DNA of 38,243 bases from an uncultured bacterium (GCA_949284415.1 CASDVM010000001.1:1-38243); one strand, 5' to 3'. Shown: positions 8,801 to 15,656, counted from the first letter of the stretch. The notes: a model not told the origin generated them from the letters alone. Made by a program: numbers and translations.

Positions 8801-9699
8801 CTCCGCAAAAGTTGTGCATAATGTTCAAAAAACTTCCAAATTATCCGGAATTAAAAAAATTGTCTTATAATGAAGAATTTAGATTGTCAACCGGATGCGA
8901 TCGTGTCGGATTGAATGAATATGATGTGCAATCTCTGGCCAGACGTTATGCAAAATCTATGACAGATGAAGAACTTATTGAATCAGTTGCTTCATTGGAA
9001 GATATTTGGACAACTGCAAACCCGAAAGATGATAAAATAACAAGTCCCTGGCGGAGCTCGTTGGAATATACATTTGTACTGGGGTTAATACAAGAAATCA
9101 GAAATTCCAGAAATCTTCAAATCACACCGCCTAAGGTTGTTGCAATAAGTGCAAATACTCCTGCCGAACAGCTTGAATATTTCCAAAAAGAAGGATATCG
9201 TTTTGTATATGAAGATATCTCATTTGGAAATATTCCAAATGCAAAGGATTTGTATGACCAAACTCATAAACTTCATTCAGTAAAACCTACAGAAAATGAG
9301 GCTAAAAAACTTCAGCTCATAAAAATGGCTGCTGAAATTTTTGCGGAAAAAGATATTTATCAAGTTATGCCGAAAAATATTGCAGCGACAAACAGTTATG
9401 TTTTTAATTCGTTGGAATCCAACTGTCCGCAGGTTCATGCAAAAATTGAAGACGGAAAATACGAAGGCCTGTTTATAGACAGAAATGCCTTAAAAGAAAA
9501 TGATTTTATGACATTGGTTCAGGAATCTATATGTCAGATGCTTCACACTGCAGGTAATGACAAATCTGCAAATTATAGCTACGAATTAACTGATTTACTT
9601 AGTACACAGGTAAATCAATTTATAAAAGATCCTACAGTTGCAAAGCGACTTAGTATTCTGCAAAAAATTTATGAAAATATCGATGATATAAAAAACTAA
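2815..9699 (+). CDS. Giant protein with duplicated GHKL-ATPase-like plus zincin-like modules
   Basis: 2,294 residues with no signal peptide. Order: helical N-terminal region (1-440); Gly/Ala-rich hydrophobic stretches (about 456-502, 528-548, 623-640); a Lys/Gln/Asn-rich linker (about 645-770); a helical region to about 1110; then two copies of one module, from about 1120 and about 1760. Each copy has IHPED-[VI]-S-[RK]-LG, then KIARDLMQNF (copy 1 K1169, copy 2 K1808), which fits a GHKL N-box with Asp in place of the usual Glu and the conserved Asn (N1177, N1816). A G1-like GxG-x-YDY (1206, 1845) and a G2-like [YF]GEG (1234, 1872) follow. The usual G1 Asp is not obvious. Copy 1 continues to HELSHKNGGD (1597-1606), a zincin metal site. 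Copy 2 reads CQMLHTAGND (2240-2249) there, losing the first His and the catalytic Glu. The GHKL and zincin calls are my inference from motifs. It stands alone. AAGGAA lies 12 bases before the ATG. Confidence 0.8.
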   Translation: MCADKLELVNLICVKNGVSDANLDKMRQKLLQKDEAELRSMLGGTCCDKVKGIALEHNEQVQTNKTEQRAAFALGYSDAQAQQAAIDAIQNNIDDAYNIYDSQDLGAITGAYDRNKSDDDKLSSKNVWKVIKYQSDGLNALKDARDHKLTRKEYFEQNTQRLKDMILTRLNVLKTVTGVSMLDSLRGKYSKEQMQRIINDYVDDVCRNASMEDIKNNQKKLVKNNGSEEILALTNLTKSAIKIHETSKNKPKKTQDMYDGEFKKSKSKIEWELNKPITFEEVYQYERGCKYDKKMMEHLVQSKAEMQTVVSAYNKYAQFETFSNELLKSGKNSAERAADLLDSYGKYYVLSPDEGKTELKKLIAKSKLPVMLDENGINLKAFPSEDAKQQALNKLIKYGVQEQKSRLDKILDGKTIEDYQRDYEFYNKTALGEDDAKMLAEAMEADNKGVIQRYTGTAAMAGMGLTMAGGVLLVTPLAPLGAVLITAGNALAIGSMVAESGLGYADAFTKEKVRSEELDDLNKNLIMNAAGFIIGYGASKTGMKLFGKLIDKKLSEVFKTNITEGNRAAALKTVISNPANLKNFMQAAGAKISSDFLISYVGDLMMMGVLDTNDDWKSLLKANLIGIAVGTSGDIKDVAGAGIKSRKSHTGSNVLNKKAAADTDKQISPNVLEENKTAVLPQKQNEDTHQVSVRTEENPVSHDNPQEVALKAAKTPDNSAADTKKQPQAEKIKQNTEDKSVEQNSDQITTPKETANADNITAQKMQNVKDEFMSLLKEDNISEYDISNFSDQINNITDIDNLKAAVDIYKFFKSHNIKLKASDIKDITKDNINNCKAIFAILKESAPAVDDIDIANLALSEAKRNSAECIKQLSGVLGDHPTLIKDELDLFWVYGDLTPENTAAKLDFYKLVENDSEINNSYSFSYLISNVDETNLDIAKDLYKRYKNKEINNVDNIVNILQNSSDAVEFAKENMDLLIKYQSLSVNKWNLNLAKAAADRNLSTEDLGHLIKLQNQDKSNADEILRLVKEGKSVKAINKAITFALYKKDLTAEMNKPLSYNPSLAYKLDPKSRGLDVIAANPVEGTLPLKGLSPVKKPLKTLNLPSPDEMILNLDKGRSIKIDIPNEGNVKPSQGDNTIHPEDVSRLGKTEDAGYELCYGVKRNWSNSKIARDLMQNFFNGHGGTLEGVSLDIQKSGGKYKVRISGQGTYDYGYLDALGASSSDVNPTSIGRQYGEGAKIAALSLLTRQGTDYVKFACGEWDMTFKRSSDDINSAHMTQTLSKNKTEQPGNILEFTTDNPELVKRIVEAKDYFGHPYNKDFQNFDYENDYFGIKLLPEGEGGNIYVVQRYETNRGINNSLNGFSLVFKKKPDDAELIAKTDNKFVLNADRDRGQLSSWDIESLVNKYASTMSAEDLAKLISSLEPVWSKSSSELTSEEDAVISGILKAAGSKSVNIDFFSKKYVYMDKNASAEDIQMAKLMGYNPIHIADLKSVGLKDYMELTENKKVSIVPDEVQTRKIKILNEGVRVIQELLPKEKANLIYAQEVDAPKFIFNKGGSPNERAEAITGYRSYKGHWIKESALYTNKFDDLLATWLHELSHKNGGDTSTEFTEALKDIETNIMKILTDNPEALAKMRYLAKLYDEVSPQMSGSDTQVYNLRQMMQDALQNKYDKEINAHPEFEPKSYAQQTRKVLAEPFEYVPYHEKVKAPEPEVSPVSGSNPQLKYEPLPNKTFDNNYGSLPSTSELMSALDVKGSVEVTIPDAGGLRPTNSEKPVIHPEDISKLGVTEKAKIKVRYAEATDWSNFKIARDLMQNFYDGNGHTLEGVTVKVDKTADGYKVRVEGLGNYDYTHLQRIGSSTKPYLVEDLGNFGEGTRIIASSLLAKGSDSVKYGCGEWQLEFGRQNGRLSGDDVVQTLTKNSQPVKGNYMEFTTKDLSMVEELINAKDYFYHPYNKNFQNLEFENEFFGFKHLDSPEKSTIYLGQKYEINNDFKDSPQKLCIMFKKLPNYPELKKLSYNEEFRLSTGCDRVGLNEYDVQSLARRYAKSMTDEELIESVASLEDIWTTANPKDDKITSPWRSSLEYTFVLGLIQEIRNSRNLQITPPKVVAISANTPAEQLEYFQKEGYRFVYEDISFGNIPNAKDLYDQTHKLHSVKPTENEAKKLQLIKMAAEIFAEKDIYQVMPKNIAATNSYVFNSLESNCPQVHAKIEDGKYEGLFIDRNALKENDFMTLVQESICQMLHTAGNDKSANYSYELTDLLSTQVNQFIKDPTVAKRLSILQKIYENIDDIKN

Positions 9700-9734
9700 A
9701 TCTTAAACATTTAATCTAAAAGGTCAATAAAAAA

Positions 9735-9805
9735 TTCCCGGAGATGGATTCGAACCACCGTTGGAAGAGCCAGAATCTTCAGTCCTGCCACTAGACGATC
9801 CGGGA
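9735..9805 (-). tRNA. tRNA-Gln (anticodon CTG)
   Basis: A cloverleaf reads on the minus strand. The acceptor pairs TCCCGGA (9805-9799) with TCCGGGA (9742-9736). The anticodon stem is GAAGA/TCTTC around the loop TTCTGGC, giving CTG, and the T loop is TTCGAAT. The 3' CCA is not encoded. The Gln identity rests on the anticodon alone. Confidence 0.88.
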
Positions 9806-9912
9806 ATGATTCATGCAAAATTATTCTACTGCAAACAAATAAATATTACAAGACTTTTTACCAATAAAAATTTTTCCCTGCTCATTTTGTTTTTGTAATA
9901 TATAAAAAACAT

Positions 9913-11295
9913 TTATTTAGACTTATTAAAATCTCTCGGATTTACACCGTGTATCCAGTTTGATTCAATCTGTTCCAGAGAAATTCCTTTTGTTTCCGGA
10001 ACAAAGAAATATACAAACAAAATACATAAGAATGATACTGCCGCAAATCCCCAGAATGTGCAGGCTCCGCCTATATTATGTATAAGTATAGGAAAGCTGC
10101 CGACTACAAAGAAATTGAATGCAAAGTTTGCAACCGTACATATACTCATTGCAATTCCTCTAATTTTAAGCGGAAATACTTCAGAAACTATTATCCAACC
10201 GATAGGTCCCAAACTCATGGCAAAGCATATTATATATGCTACAAGGCTGCCCACAGCAACATATTTAAGATTCTCTCCGAGTGCTGCTTCAAATGCAAAC
10301 GCGCTGCCTAATGAGATTAAGCTAAGCATGACTCCTGTCAGACCAAAATAAAGAAGCGGTTTCCTACCGAGTTTGTCAGTAAAGAATATTGCAACAACAG
10401 TCATTAAAAAGTTTACAACACCGATGCCGGTTGTGGCATATATTGCATTTAAGTTTGAATCAAATCCTGCAACTTTAAATATTGTTGGTGCATAGTAAAT
10501 TATTGTATTAATCCCCGTGCAGATTTGGGCAAACATTATTCCTATGCCGACTACAAAAGGCATAATCATCCATTTTTTGAATTTGAATTTCTGACCTGAA
10601 GTTTTTTCATTTAATTTTAAAGTTCTCTTTATTTCTTTAATCTCAGTCTCAATATCAACATCCGGTTCAATTTTCTTTAACACTTTTTCAGCGTCATCAT
10701 CTTTATTTTTGCTGATAAGCCATCTTGGCGTATCACTCATGAAGCACATTCCAATCAACAAAACAAACCCCGGAAGTACTCCTGCCAGAAGCATCCAGCG
10801 CCAGTTAAATACTGCCTGTGCAAATGCAGCATTTATAAAGTAAGAGAACAATATACCTGCCGTGATTGCCCATTGATAAAGAGAAACGAGAGTTCCTCTG
10901 ACAGCTTTCGGAGAAATTTCCGATAAATACAACGGTATTACAAAATTAACAATTCCAACAGCGAGTCCGACAAATATTCGTGAAATTATAAGTATGTAAA
11001 CATTAGGTGCGAAACCGCATAAAATCGAACCTATAATAAATATAACGGCAGTTGCTATAATAACTTTTTTTCTGCCGAATATATCAGCAAGTATTCCGTT
11101 TGTAGCTGCACCTATTACAGCACCGATTAAAACCGAACTGACAACTATGCCCTGTAAAGAGTCTGATAAGTCCCAAGTTTCGTTAATAAACAAAAGTGCT
11201 CCCGATATAACACCTGTATCATACCCTGATAATAAGCCGCCCAGAGATGCAATGATTGCAACAACATACAACCAGATAAACTTAAATCCTGCCAT
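9913..11295 (-). CDS. Sugar:proton symporter, MFS sugar-porter family
   Basis: A 460-residue inner-membrane transporter with 12 predicted helices, of the XylE/GalP/AraE type. Visible family marks: GLLSGYDTGVISGALLFI in helix 1, DIFGRKK in loop 2-3, PRWLISKNK before the central loop, QICTGINTIIYYAPTIF in helix 7, DKLGRKP in loop 8-9 and PETKGISLEQIE at the C-terminus. These fit proton-coupled hexose or pentose uptake; the exact sugar cannot be read from sequence. The start is supported by GAGGAGT seven bases upstream of the ATG. It is monocistronic, with tRNA-Gln downstream and a 204-base divergent gap to the next gene. It would feed the fermentative metabolism suggested by nifJ. Confidence 0.92.
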   Translation of the reverse strand: MAGFKFIWLYVVAIIASLGGLLSGYDTGVISGALLFINETWDLSDSLQGIVVSSVLIGAVIGAATNGILADIFGRKKVIIATAVIFIIGSILCGFAPNVYILIISRIFVGLAVGIVNFVIPLYLSEISPKAVRGTLVSLYQWAITAGILFSYFINAAFAQAVFNWRWMLLAGVLPGFVLLIGMCFMSDTPRWLISKNKDDDAEKVLKKIEPDVDIETEIKEIKRTLKLNEKTSGQKFKFKKWMIMPFVVGIGIMFAQICTGINTIIYYAPTIFKVAGFDSNLNAIYATTGIGVVNFLMTVVAIFFTDKLGRKPLLYFGLTGVMLSLISLGSAFAFEAALGENLKYVAVGSLVAYIICFAMSLGPIGWIIVSEVFPLKIRGIAMSICTVANFAFNFFVVGSFPILIHNIGGACTFWGFAAVSFLCILFVYFFVPETKGISLEQIESNWIHGVNPRDFNKSK

Positions 11296-11499
11296 AATAA
11301 ACTCCTCAGAAACTATTTATATTTTAAATTATTTTGGTAATTAATTCCAGATATTTTTTAAGAAATATGAAGGTATAGCAGCTATTTTTTTACCATGTAG
11401 TTCATTAAGATTTGTTAACTTGCATTATAATCAGTCAATTCCAAAAGCCTAAAATACTTTTTATAAATATACCGGATATAAAATCAAACAGGGGAAAGA

Positions 11500-12075
11500 A
11501 TGAACATAAAACTTTGCAGATATATATTAAATACAACAGGTAAAGCTTTAAAAACATCTACAAGACCGGTGATTAAATTTGAAAAATTAAATGCAATGGG
11601 AGCGGCGAATCCTTATACAGGAGAGATTATTCTTAATAAAAAACTAAATTTCTGTATACTGAGACATCTCTTTTTAAAAAAATATATAAGACATGAACTA
11701 AAACATGCCGAACAATTTCAAATAATGGCTCGCTATTTTGCAGGGCAAGAAAAAAACACCGAAGAAGGACTTCGCAAATTTGCACAAATGCTTGGTAAAA
11801 AGATTTATAACAATCCGTCAATCGGGTTAATTAATGCCAAATATTACACAAAGGTAATAAAAAATGATGGGATAATTAAAAAGAGTAATCCGCTGTTTGC
11901 TAAAGCAAAAGAATACATAAAAGCTTTTAACGAGTATCCTGATATGTCAAAAGTTTTAGAAAAGGAATCCAGTCAGAGTTTTTTTGATTATGTAGGTAAT
12001 TTATATAAGTCTATAAAAGCCTATAGGAATAATCCGCTTGAAAAAGAAGCTGTCTCAGCTTCAAAAATAAGATAA
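11500..12075 (+). CDS. Small HExxH protein, putative zincin-type metallopeptidase
   Basis: A 191-residue protein with RHELKHAEQF around H65-E66-x-x-H69, the zincin metal-binding signature. It sits in a short hydrophobic helix (FLKKYIRHELKHAEQF), as expected for this fold. The third metal ligand is not certain; E87, E88 and other acidic residues follow. The rest is Lys-rich and helical, with no signal peptide or membrane span. GGGGAAAG just before the ATG is a good ribosome site. It is a lone gene divergent from the sugar transporter. It belongs to no family I can name. The HExxH could be chance, but the helix context and the following His-Ala-Glu-Gln favour a real site. Confidence 0.7.
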   Translation: MNIKLCRYILNTTGKALKTSTRPVIKFEKLNAMGAANPYTGEIILNKKLNFCILRHLFLKKYIRHELKHAEQFQIMARYFAGQEKNTEEGLRKFAQMLGKKIYNNPSIGLINAKYYTKVIKNDGIIKKSNPLFAKAKEYIKAFNEYPDMSKVLEKESSQSFFDYVGNLYKSIKAYRNNPLEKEAVSASKIR

Positions 12076-12214
12076 TAAGCATTATTTTAATATCCATCAA
12101 AGTCGTAAAGTTGTAAGACTTAAAGCTTGATTTACATTTAGATGTTTTATTTTTTAATAAGTCTGACCTTAAAATGTGTTTTTACTTTCTTTCTGCAAGC
12201 CGGCGTTTGAGCCC

Positions 12215-12243
12215 AGACAAGGATTTTCTCTAGGTTCTTGTCT
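12215..12243. repeat. Hairpin in the gap 12076-12345
   Basis: The arms AGACAAG (12215-12221) and CTTGTCT (12237-12243) are separated by 15 bases. No T-run follows, so it is not a clear terminator. The rest of this 270-base gap shows no gene or RNA I can identify. Confidence 0.35.
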
Positions 12244-12345
12244 AACTATATAAGCATGGTTGTTATGATTTTATTTCAAAATAATTAGCTAACAATTCAA
12301 TTTACCGGCAAAAAAAATTTTTTGACGGTTTGTAATATAGAAAAT

Positions 12346-13209
12346 ATGGATAAAACAAATTTATATACAATGCCTATATCATTTAAAAGCAGATGTGTAC
12401 AAGTTAGAGATGCACAATGGGTTTGCCATAAGGTAAATACTGAAATGCCGTATTTTTCAATAACAAAAATCAAACCATTAATAATTAAGCAAATGAATAC
12501 ATTGGAAAGGCATTTCCCGCAAAGAGAGAAAACATCAATTAAAACTTATTACTTATGGAATAATCTTAAAGCTCTTGGATTAAATAATGAAGATTTATCT
12601 CAGTTAAGCTTTTATCAACGAATTTTTATTAAATACAAACAAAAATTTTTTTATACAGAAAATGATAAACATATATCAGTGATTTTAAATAAAGCAAAAG
12701 ATGTAATAAAAAATTTCAATCAAAAAAGAAATGAATGTAAGCAATATAAAAATGATGTAAAAGCATCGCTTATTATGTTGGAAAAATATAAATTAGGTAA
12801 TTGCCAGGAAACTGCTATCCTTGCAGAGCTTATCCTTAAAATAAATGGAATAAAAAATGCGCAAACAGTTATATTAAAGGCTGAAAATGAGAATGTAACA
12901 TTAGATCATGAAATCTGTGTTTTTAATAGAGATGGCAGTGCTTTTTCTAAAATTAATAGAGATACAATTGTTGTTGATCCTTGGATAAATAAAGCTGATT
13001 TTGCTGCCAATATGATTGAATATTATAAAAATCAATGTAAATTTCTTTTCCGGATTCCGGAAGGGCAAAAAATAAATTTTTTGCCTTACAAACATAATAA
13101 TTTAACTAAAAAAGATATAACACAATTTTGCATAAAATACCCAAAATTTTTATTTAATAGTTCTAAAAGGAAATTTATGAGTAATGAAGCTGGATTTTTG
13201 AATAAATAA
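12346..13209 (+). CDS. Putative Cys-His-Asp (papain/transglutaminase-like) enzyme with N-terminal SFKS motif
   Basis: A 287-residue protein. Three motifs in the right order suggest a Cys-His-Asp triad: LGNCQETAILAEL (C153, start of a helix), LDHEICVF (H188) and IVVDPW (D211, W213). This pattern is shared by transglutaminase-like and C58/PMT-type toxins and effectors, where it gives protease, deamidase or transglutaminase activity. No family match is proven here. The N-terminus reads TMPISFKS (F13), the motif found in other unknown proteins of this window. The frame also runs back to a TTG at 12322; the ATG at 12346 is more likely, though no Shine-Dalgarno is clear. It is a very AT-rich, single gene in an accessory stretch with the HD and zeta-type genes. 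Confidence 0.7.
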   Translation: MDKTNLYTMPISFKSRCVQVRDAQWVCHKVNTEMPYFSITKIKPLIIKQMNTLERHFPQREKTSIKTYYLWNNLKALGLNNEDLSQLSFYQRIFIKYKQKFFYTENDKHISVILNKAKDVIKNFNQKRNECKQYKNDVKASLIMLEKYKLGNCQETAILAELILKINGIKNAQTVILKAENENVTLDHEICVFNRDGSAFSKINRDTIVVDPWINKADFAANMIEYYKNQCKFLFRIPEGQKINFLPYKHNNLTKKDITQFCIKYPKFLFNSSKRKFMSNEAGFLNK

Positions 13210-13520
13210 TTGTTCTAAATAAGTACATGGTTTGATTTCGTGTTACAGATGTTTTGATTATTTTGGACAATAAGAAGTCAATATTTTGTTTAATATACTC
13301 TGACAATTTCTCAAACTTATTTACATTTTACAGTTTCTAATAATAAAATATTTATGTTATATTTCTTGTCAGGAGTAATATATGCAAAAAAAATATAAAT
13401 ATATTGATACAAATTCTGTAGAATTGTGTAAAATGAGAGAAAATGCAAGGGTTTTAATGAAAGAATTTGATGCTTAAAATTTACCACAACCTACTACTTT
13501 GTTATTTTTTATTTTATAAT
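13210..13520. other. AT-rich gap with one very short ORF
   Basis: Apart from the 31-codon ORF at 13382-13477, I see no gene, RNA or clear terminator here. The right part is nearly pure A/T downstream of the HD-protein stop codon. Confidence 0.5.
13382..13477 (+). CDS. Possible 31-residue small protein or gene remnant
   Basis: Thirty-one codons (MQKKYKYIDTNSVELC...) preceded by AGGAGT (13371-13376) at good spacing, better than many full genes here. The peptide is charged and could form a helix near its C-terminus. It could be a real small protein, or the 5' remnant of a lost toxin-antitoxin or accessory gene. No family recognised. Confidence 0.3.
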   Translation: MQKKYKYIDTNSVELCKMRENARVLMKEFDA

Positions 13521-14360
13521 TTATAATTTTGTTAGTTTTATTTTTATATCTTTGATTTCATTCAAAATATTATTTCTAGCAAGATTTTCATAATTTTCTT
13601 TGAAAAATGGGAGTTTAAAAATTGAAGATTTCTTTAAGAAATTTTCAAGTATTTTTAAACGTGCTGTGTAGAATTTTATAGGTTTTATATCTTTGTATTC
13701 TTTTCTAATAGCATTTTGATAGGCTTTGTACTCTTTCTTATTTGATGCTAAAATATATAAGTCTAAATCTGATATAAGTTTTTCTTCTCTAGTTGGATTA
13801 GATAAATCATATTCATGGTCAGTTGCTTTTATTAATCTTTTTAGTATATCTTGATTACTCTTACTTTTTATTTTTTTACTGGTTGATTCTAATAAAATAT
13901 TAACAGCATATTCTATGCTATCCTTAACTGAAGGATACCTGTCATGTGTAAAAATTGCCAAGTTAAATAATGGTTCATTATGAAGTTTAAAAATATCTAT
14001 ATCTAAATATCTATCTTTATTAATTAGCATATTTTCACAATGTTTTAAATTATGATAACTACGAGAATCAATTTGTAAGAAATCCCAAAACAAATCTTCA
14101 CTTTTATTTTTTGGAACACGTAAGTGAAAGTATAAATTATTTACAAATTCTTCTCTTAAATTCCGAGATGTATCTTTTGAAACTTCATTTATAATGTCAG
14201 GTTTGTTTTTTTCTGCTTCAATTAGAGCTTTACCAAGTTGAGAGAAATGACGATCCTCATTTCTTCTGGCTTCAAAGGATAAATTATCTTTTTGCTTAAA
14301 TTTAATTTTATTATATTTTTGTGTTTGAACTCCTGAAATAGATTCAATCCTACTAATCAT
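13521..14360 (-). CDS. HD-superfamily metal-dependent phosphohydrolase with N-terminal extension
   Basis: A 279-residue protein. The core matches the predicted HD phosphohydrolase group COG4339: SYHNLKHCENML (H103, H107), FTHDRYPSVKDSIEYA (H139-D140), ATDHEYD (H182), DLDLYILAS (D198), then Y-x-x-Y and IRKEY before a C-terminal helix. These His/Asp residues would bind metal; substrates of this group are unknown, probably nucleotides or phosphoesters. Unlike plain family members it carries about 90 extra N-terminal residues that include NLSFEA (F29), resembling the Phe motif of other lone genes here. The run of six G just before the ATG serves as ribosome site. It is followed by an AT-rich tail with no clear terminator. 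Confidence 0.82.
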   Translation of the reverse strand: MISRIESISGVQTQKYNKIKFKQKDNLSFEARRNEDRHFSQLGKALIEAEKNKPDIINEVSKDTSRNLREEFVNNLYFHLRVPKNKSEDLFWDFLQIDSRSYHNLKHCENMLINKDRYLDIDIFKLHNEPLFNLAIFTHDRYPSVKDSIEYAVNILLESTSKKIKSKSNQDILKRLIKATDHEYDLSNPTREEKLISDLDLYILASNKKEYKAYQNAIRKEYKDIKPIKFYTARLKILENFLKKSSIFKLPFFKENYENLARNNILNEIKDIKIKLTKL

Positions 14361-14765
14361 AATCCCCCCATTTCATTATATCATTAAAAGTAAAAAAATA
14401 TATATGACTGTTTCTCTTATTTTATTTAGTTCTATCTTTTGGGAATAATTATACAATACTAAAACTTTTATTTTAATTGGACATTAATTGGACTATAAAA
14501 TTCCTTGATTTCAGTAAACATTTGGCGAATTTAAGAGGATTCTTTGTAATTTTAAGTCCTAATAAAGTCCAGTTCCGACCAGTTTAAAAATCAACATCAC
14601 GCAGCTTCCAACGGCTATAATTTAGGTTATTGTGATAGAAAGACCAACCAGAATTAGATTAGTTTGAACGCAAACTGGACATTAAAATACATGGTTCTCA
14701 AACACTGTATGAAAAAATTGTTAATATTAATAACCTGAAGATTTATTCCATGATAAAATCATATT
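14361..14765. other. 405-base gap with short repeats, no gene seen
   Basis: TGGACATTAA occurs twice (14478-14487, 14676-14685) and GTCCAGTT/AACTGGAC form distant inverted arms (14567-14574, 14673-14680). No open frame of note. It could be the scar of a lost mobile or accessory gene. It also holds the upstream regions of two divergent genes. Confidence 0.4.
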
Positions 14766-15374
14766 ATGCATTATAAAGATAAAATATTATATATAATAGC
14801 AGGTGCAAATGGCAGTGGTAAAAGTACTCTTGCGGAAGTTCTTTTGAAAGAAAAGAATTTGGTATTTCTTAATGCTGATGAAATAGCGAAAGAAATTGCA
14901 CCAAATGCAATTAATAGCGTTCCTATATCTGCGGGCAAAGAATATTTTAAACGCTTAGCACAATATTTTAAAGATGATCTGTCATTCGCTGTAGAATCAA
15001 CTCTTTCTGGTAATAATATTACAAGAATAATAGATAAGGCTAAAAGTCAAAATTACAAAATTATTTTAGTTTATTCTTTCTTACAAAGTTGTACAACATG
15101 TATTAAAAGAGTAAAAACGCGTGTTAAAAATGGCGGGCATGATGTTCCGGAAGAAGATATTATTCGCAGGTATTACAAAAGTTTTGTGAAATTTTGGGAT
15201 GAATACCGTTTACAGGTAGATGATTGGACATTGTTTTATAATGGCTATGATTATGCTCCTGTAGTTGTGTCTTTTGGTAAAAAAGAAAAATATGATATAA
15301 TAAATAAAGAGAAACAAGAATTATTTTATAACATATATAAAATTGCAAAGGATGAAATAAAAGTTAATGACTGA
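14766..15374 (+). CDS. Zeta-toxin-like P-loop kinase (COG4185 type)
   Basis: A 202-residue P-loop protein. Walker A is GANGSGKST (residues 13-21), followed by NADEIAKEIAP, VESTLSG (the substrate-side segment) and RRYYKSF, the pattern of the zeta-toxin/COG4185 family. Zeta toxins phosphorylate UDP-N-acetylglucosamine and block cell-wall synthesis; whether this protein uses that substrate is not visible. It overlaps a 65-residue gene by eight bases, the layout of a toxin-antitoxin pair. In the classical epsilon-zeta order the antitoxin comes first, so this pair is inverted. No clear Shine-Dalgarno is seen before the ATG. Coding is AT-rich, like the neighbouring accessory genes. Confidence 0.85.
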   Translation: MHYKDKILYIIAGANGSGKSTLAEVLLKEKNLVFLNADEIAKEIAPNAINSVPISAGKEYFKRLAQYFKDDLSFAVESTLSGNNITRIIDKAKSQNYKIILVYSFLQSCTTCIKRVKTRVKNGGHDVPEEDIIRRYYKSFVKFWDEYRLQVDDWTLFYNGYDYAPVVVSFGKKEKYDIINKEKQELFYNIYKIAKDEIKVND

Positions 15375-15564
15375 TAAAGATGTTTTAGAATTATTAAATA
15401 TGTTTACAACAGCTGCTCAAATTGCAAAATCAAGAAATAAATTTGAGTATACTTTGAATTTGAATGAAAATGATTTGAACGAGTTATTCAAAAAAGCATT
15501 TCCTTTTATGAAAGATAACGTAAGTAAACAATGCATTATAAAAAATCTGTTGGCAAATAATTAA
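15367..15564 (+). CDS. Small protein overlapping the zeta-like kinase, probable antitoxin or partner
   Basis: A 65-residue, mostly helical and acidic protein (MTDKDVLELLNMFTTAAQIA...) starting eight bases inside the kinase gene, so translation is probably coupled. Size, overlap and pairing suggest an antitoxin. It has no family signature that I recognise, so the role is inferred from position alone. A long stem-loop follows at 15605-15649. Confidence 0.65.
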   Translation: MTDKDVLELLNMFTTAAQIAKSRNKFEYTLNLNENDLNELFKKAFPFMKDNVSKQCIIKNLLANN

Positions 15565-15604
15565 TTTATTTCGCCTTGCGGTTCTCGTCCAAGTTTAAAA
15601 ACTT

Positions 15605-15649
15605 TTGTCAAATCTAAAGCAGGGACAAGCCCTGCTTTAATTTTGACAA
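15605..15649. terminator. Long stem-loop after the zeta-like operon
   Basis: Arms of 20 bases (15605-15624 and 15630-15649) match with two mismatches around a five-base loop. The inner part AAAGCAGGG/CCCTGCTTT is perfect and followed by AATTTT. It works as a terminator for the kinase pair. The unusually long arms also resemble a dispersed palindrome. Confidence 0.65.
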
Positions 15650-15656
15650 TAAAAAA

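Noticed and set aside
8234-8808. Minus-strand ORFs inside the giant gene
   Set aside because: They lie antisense to conserved duplicated domains, are Leu/Phe/Cys-rich and have no ribosome site.
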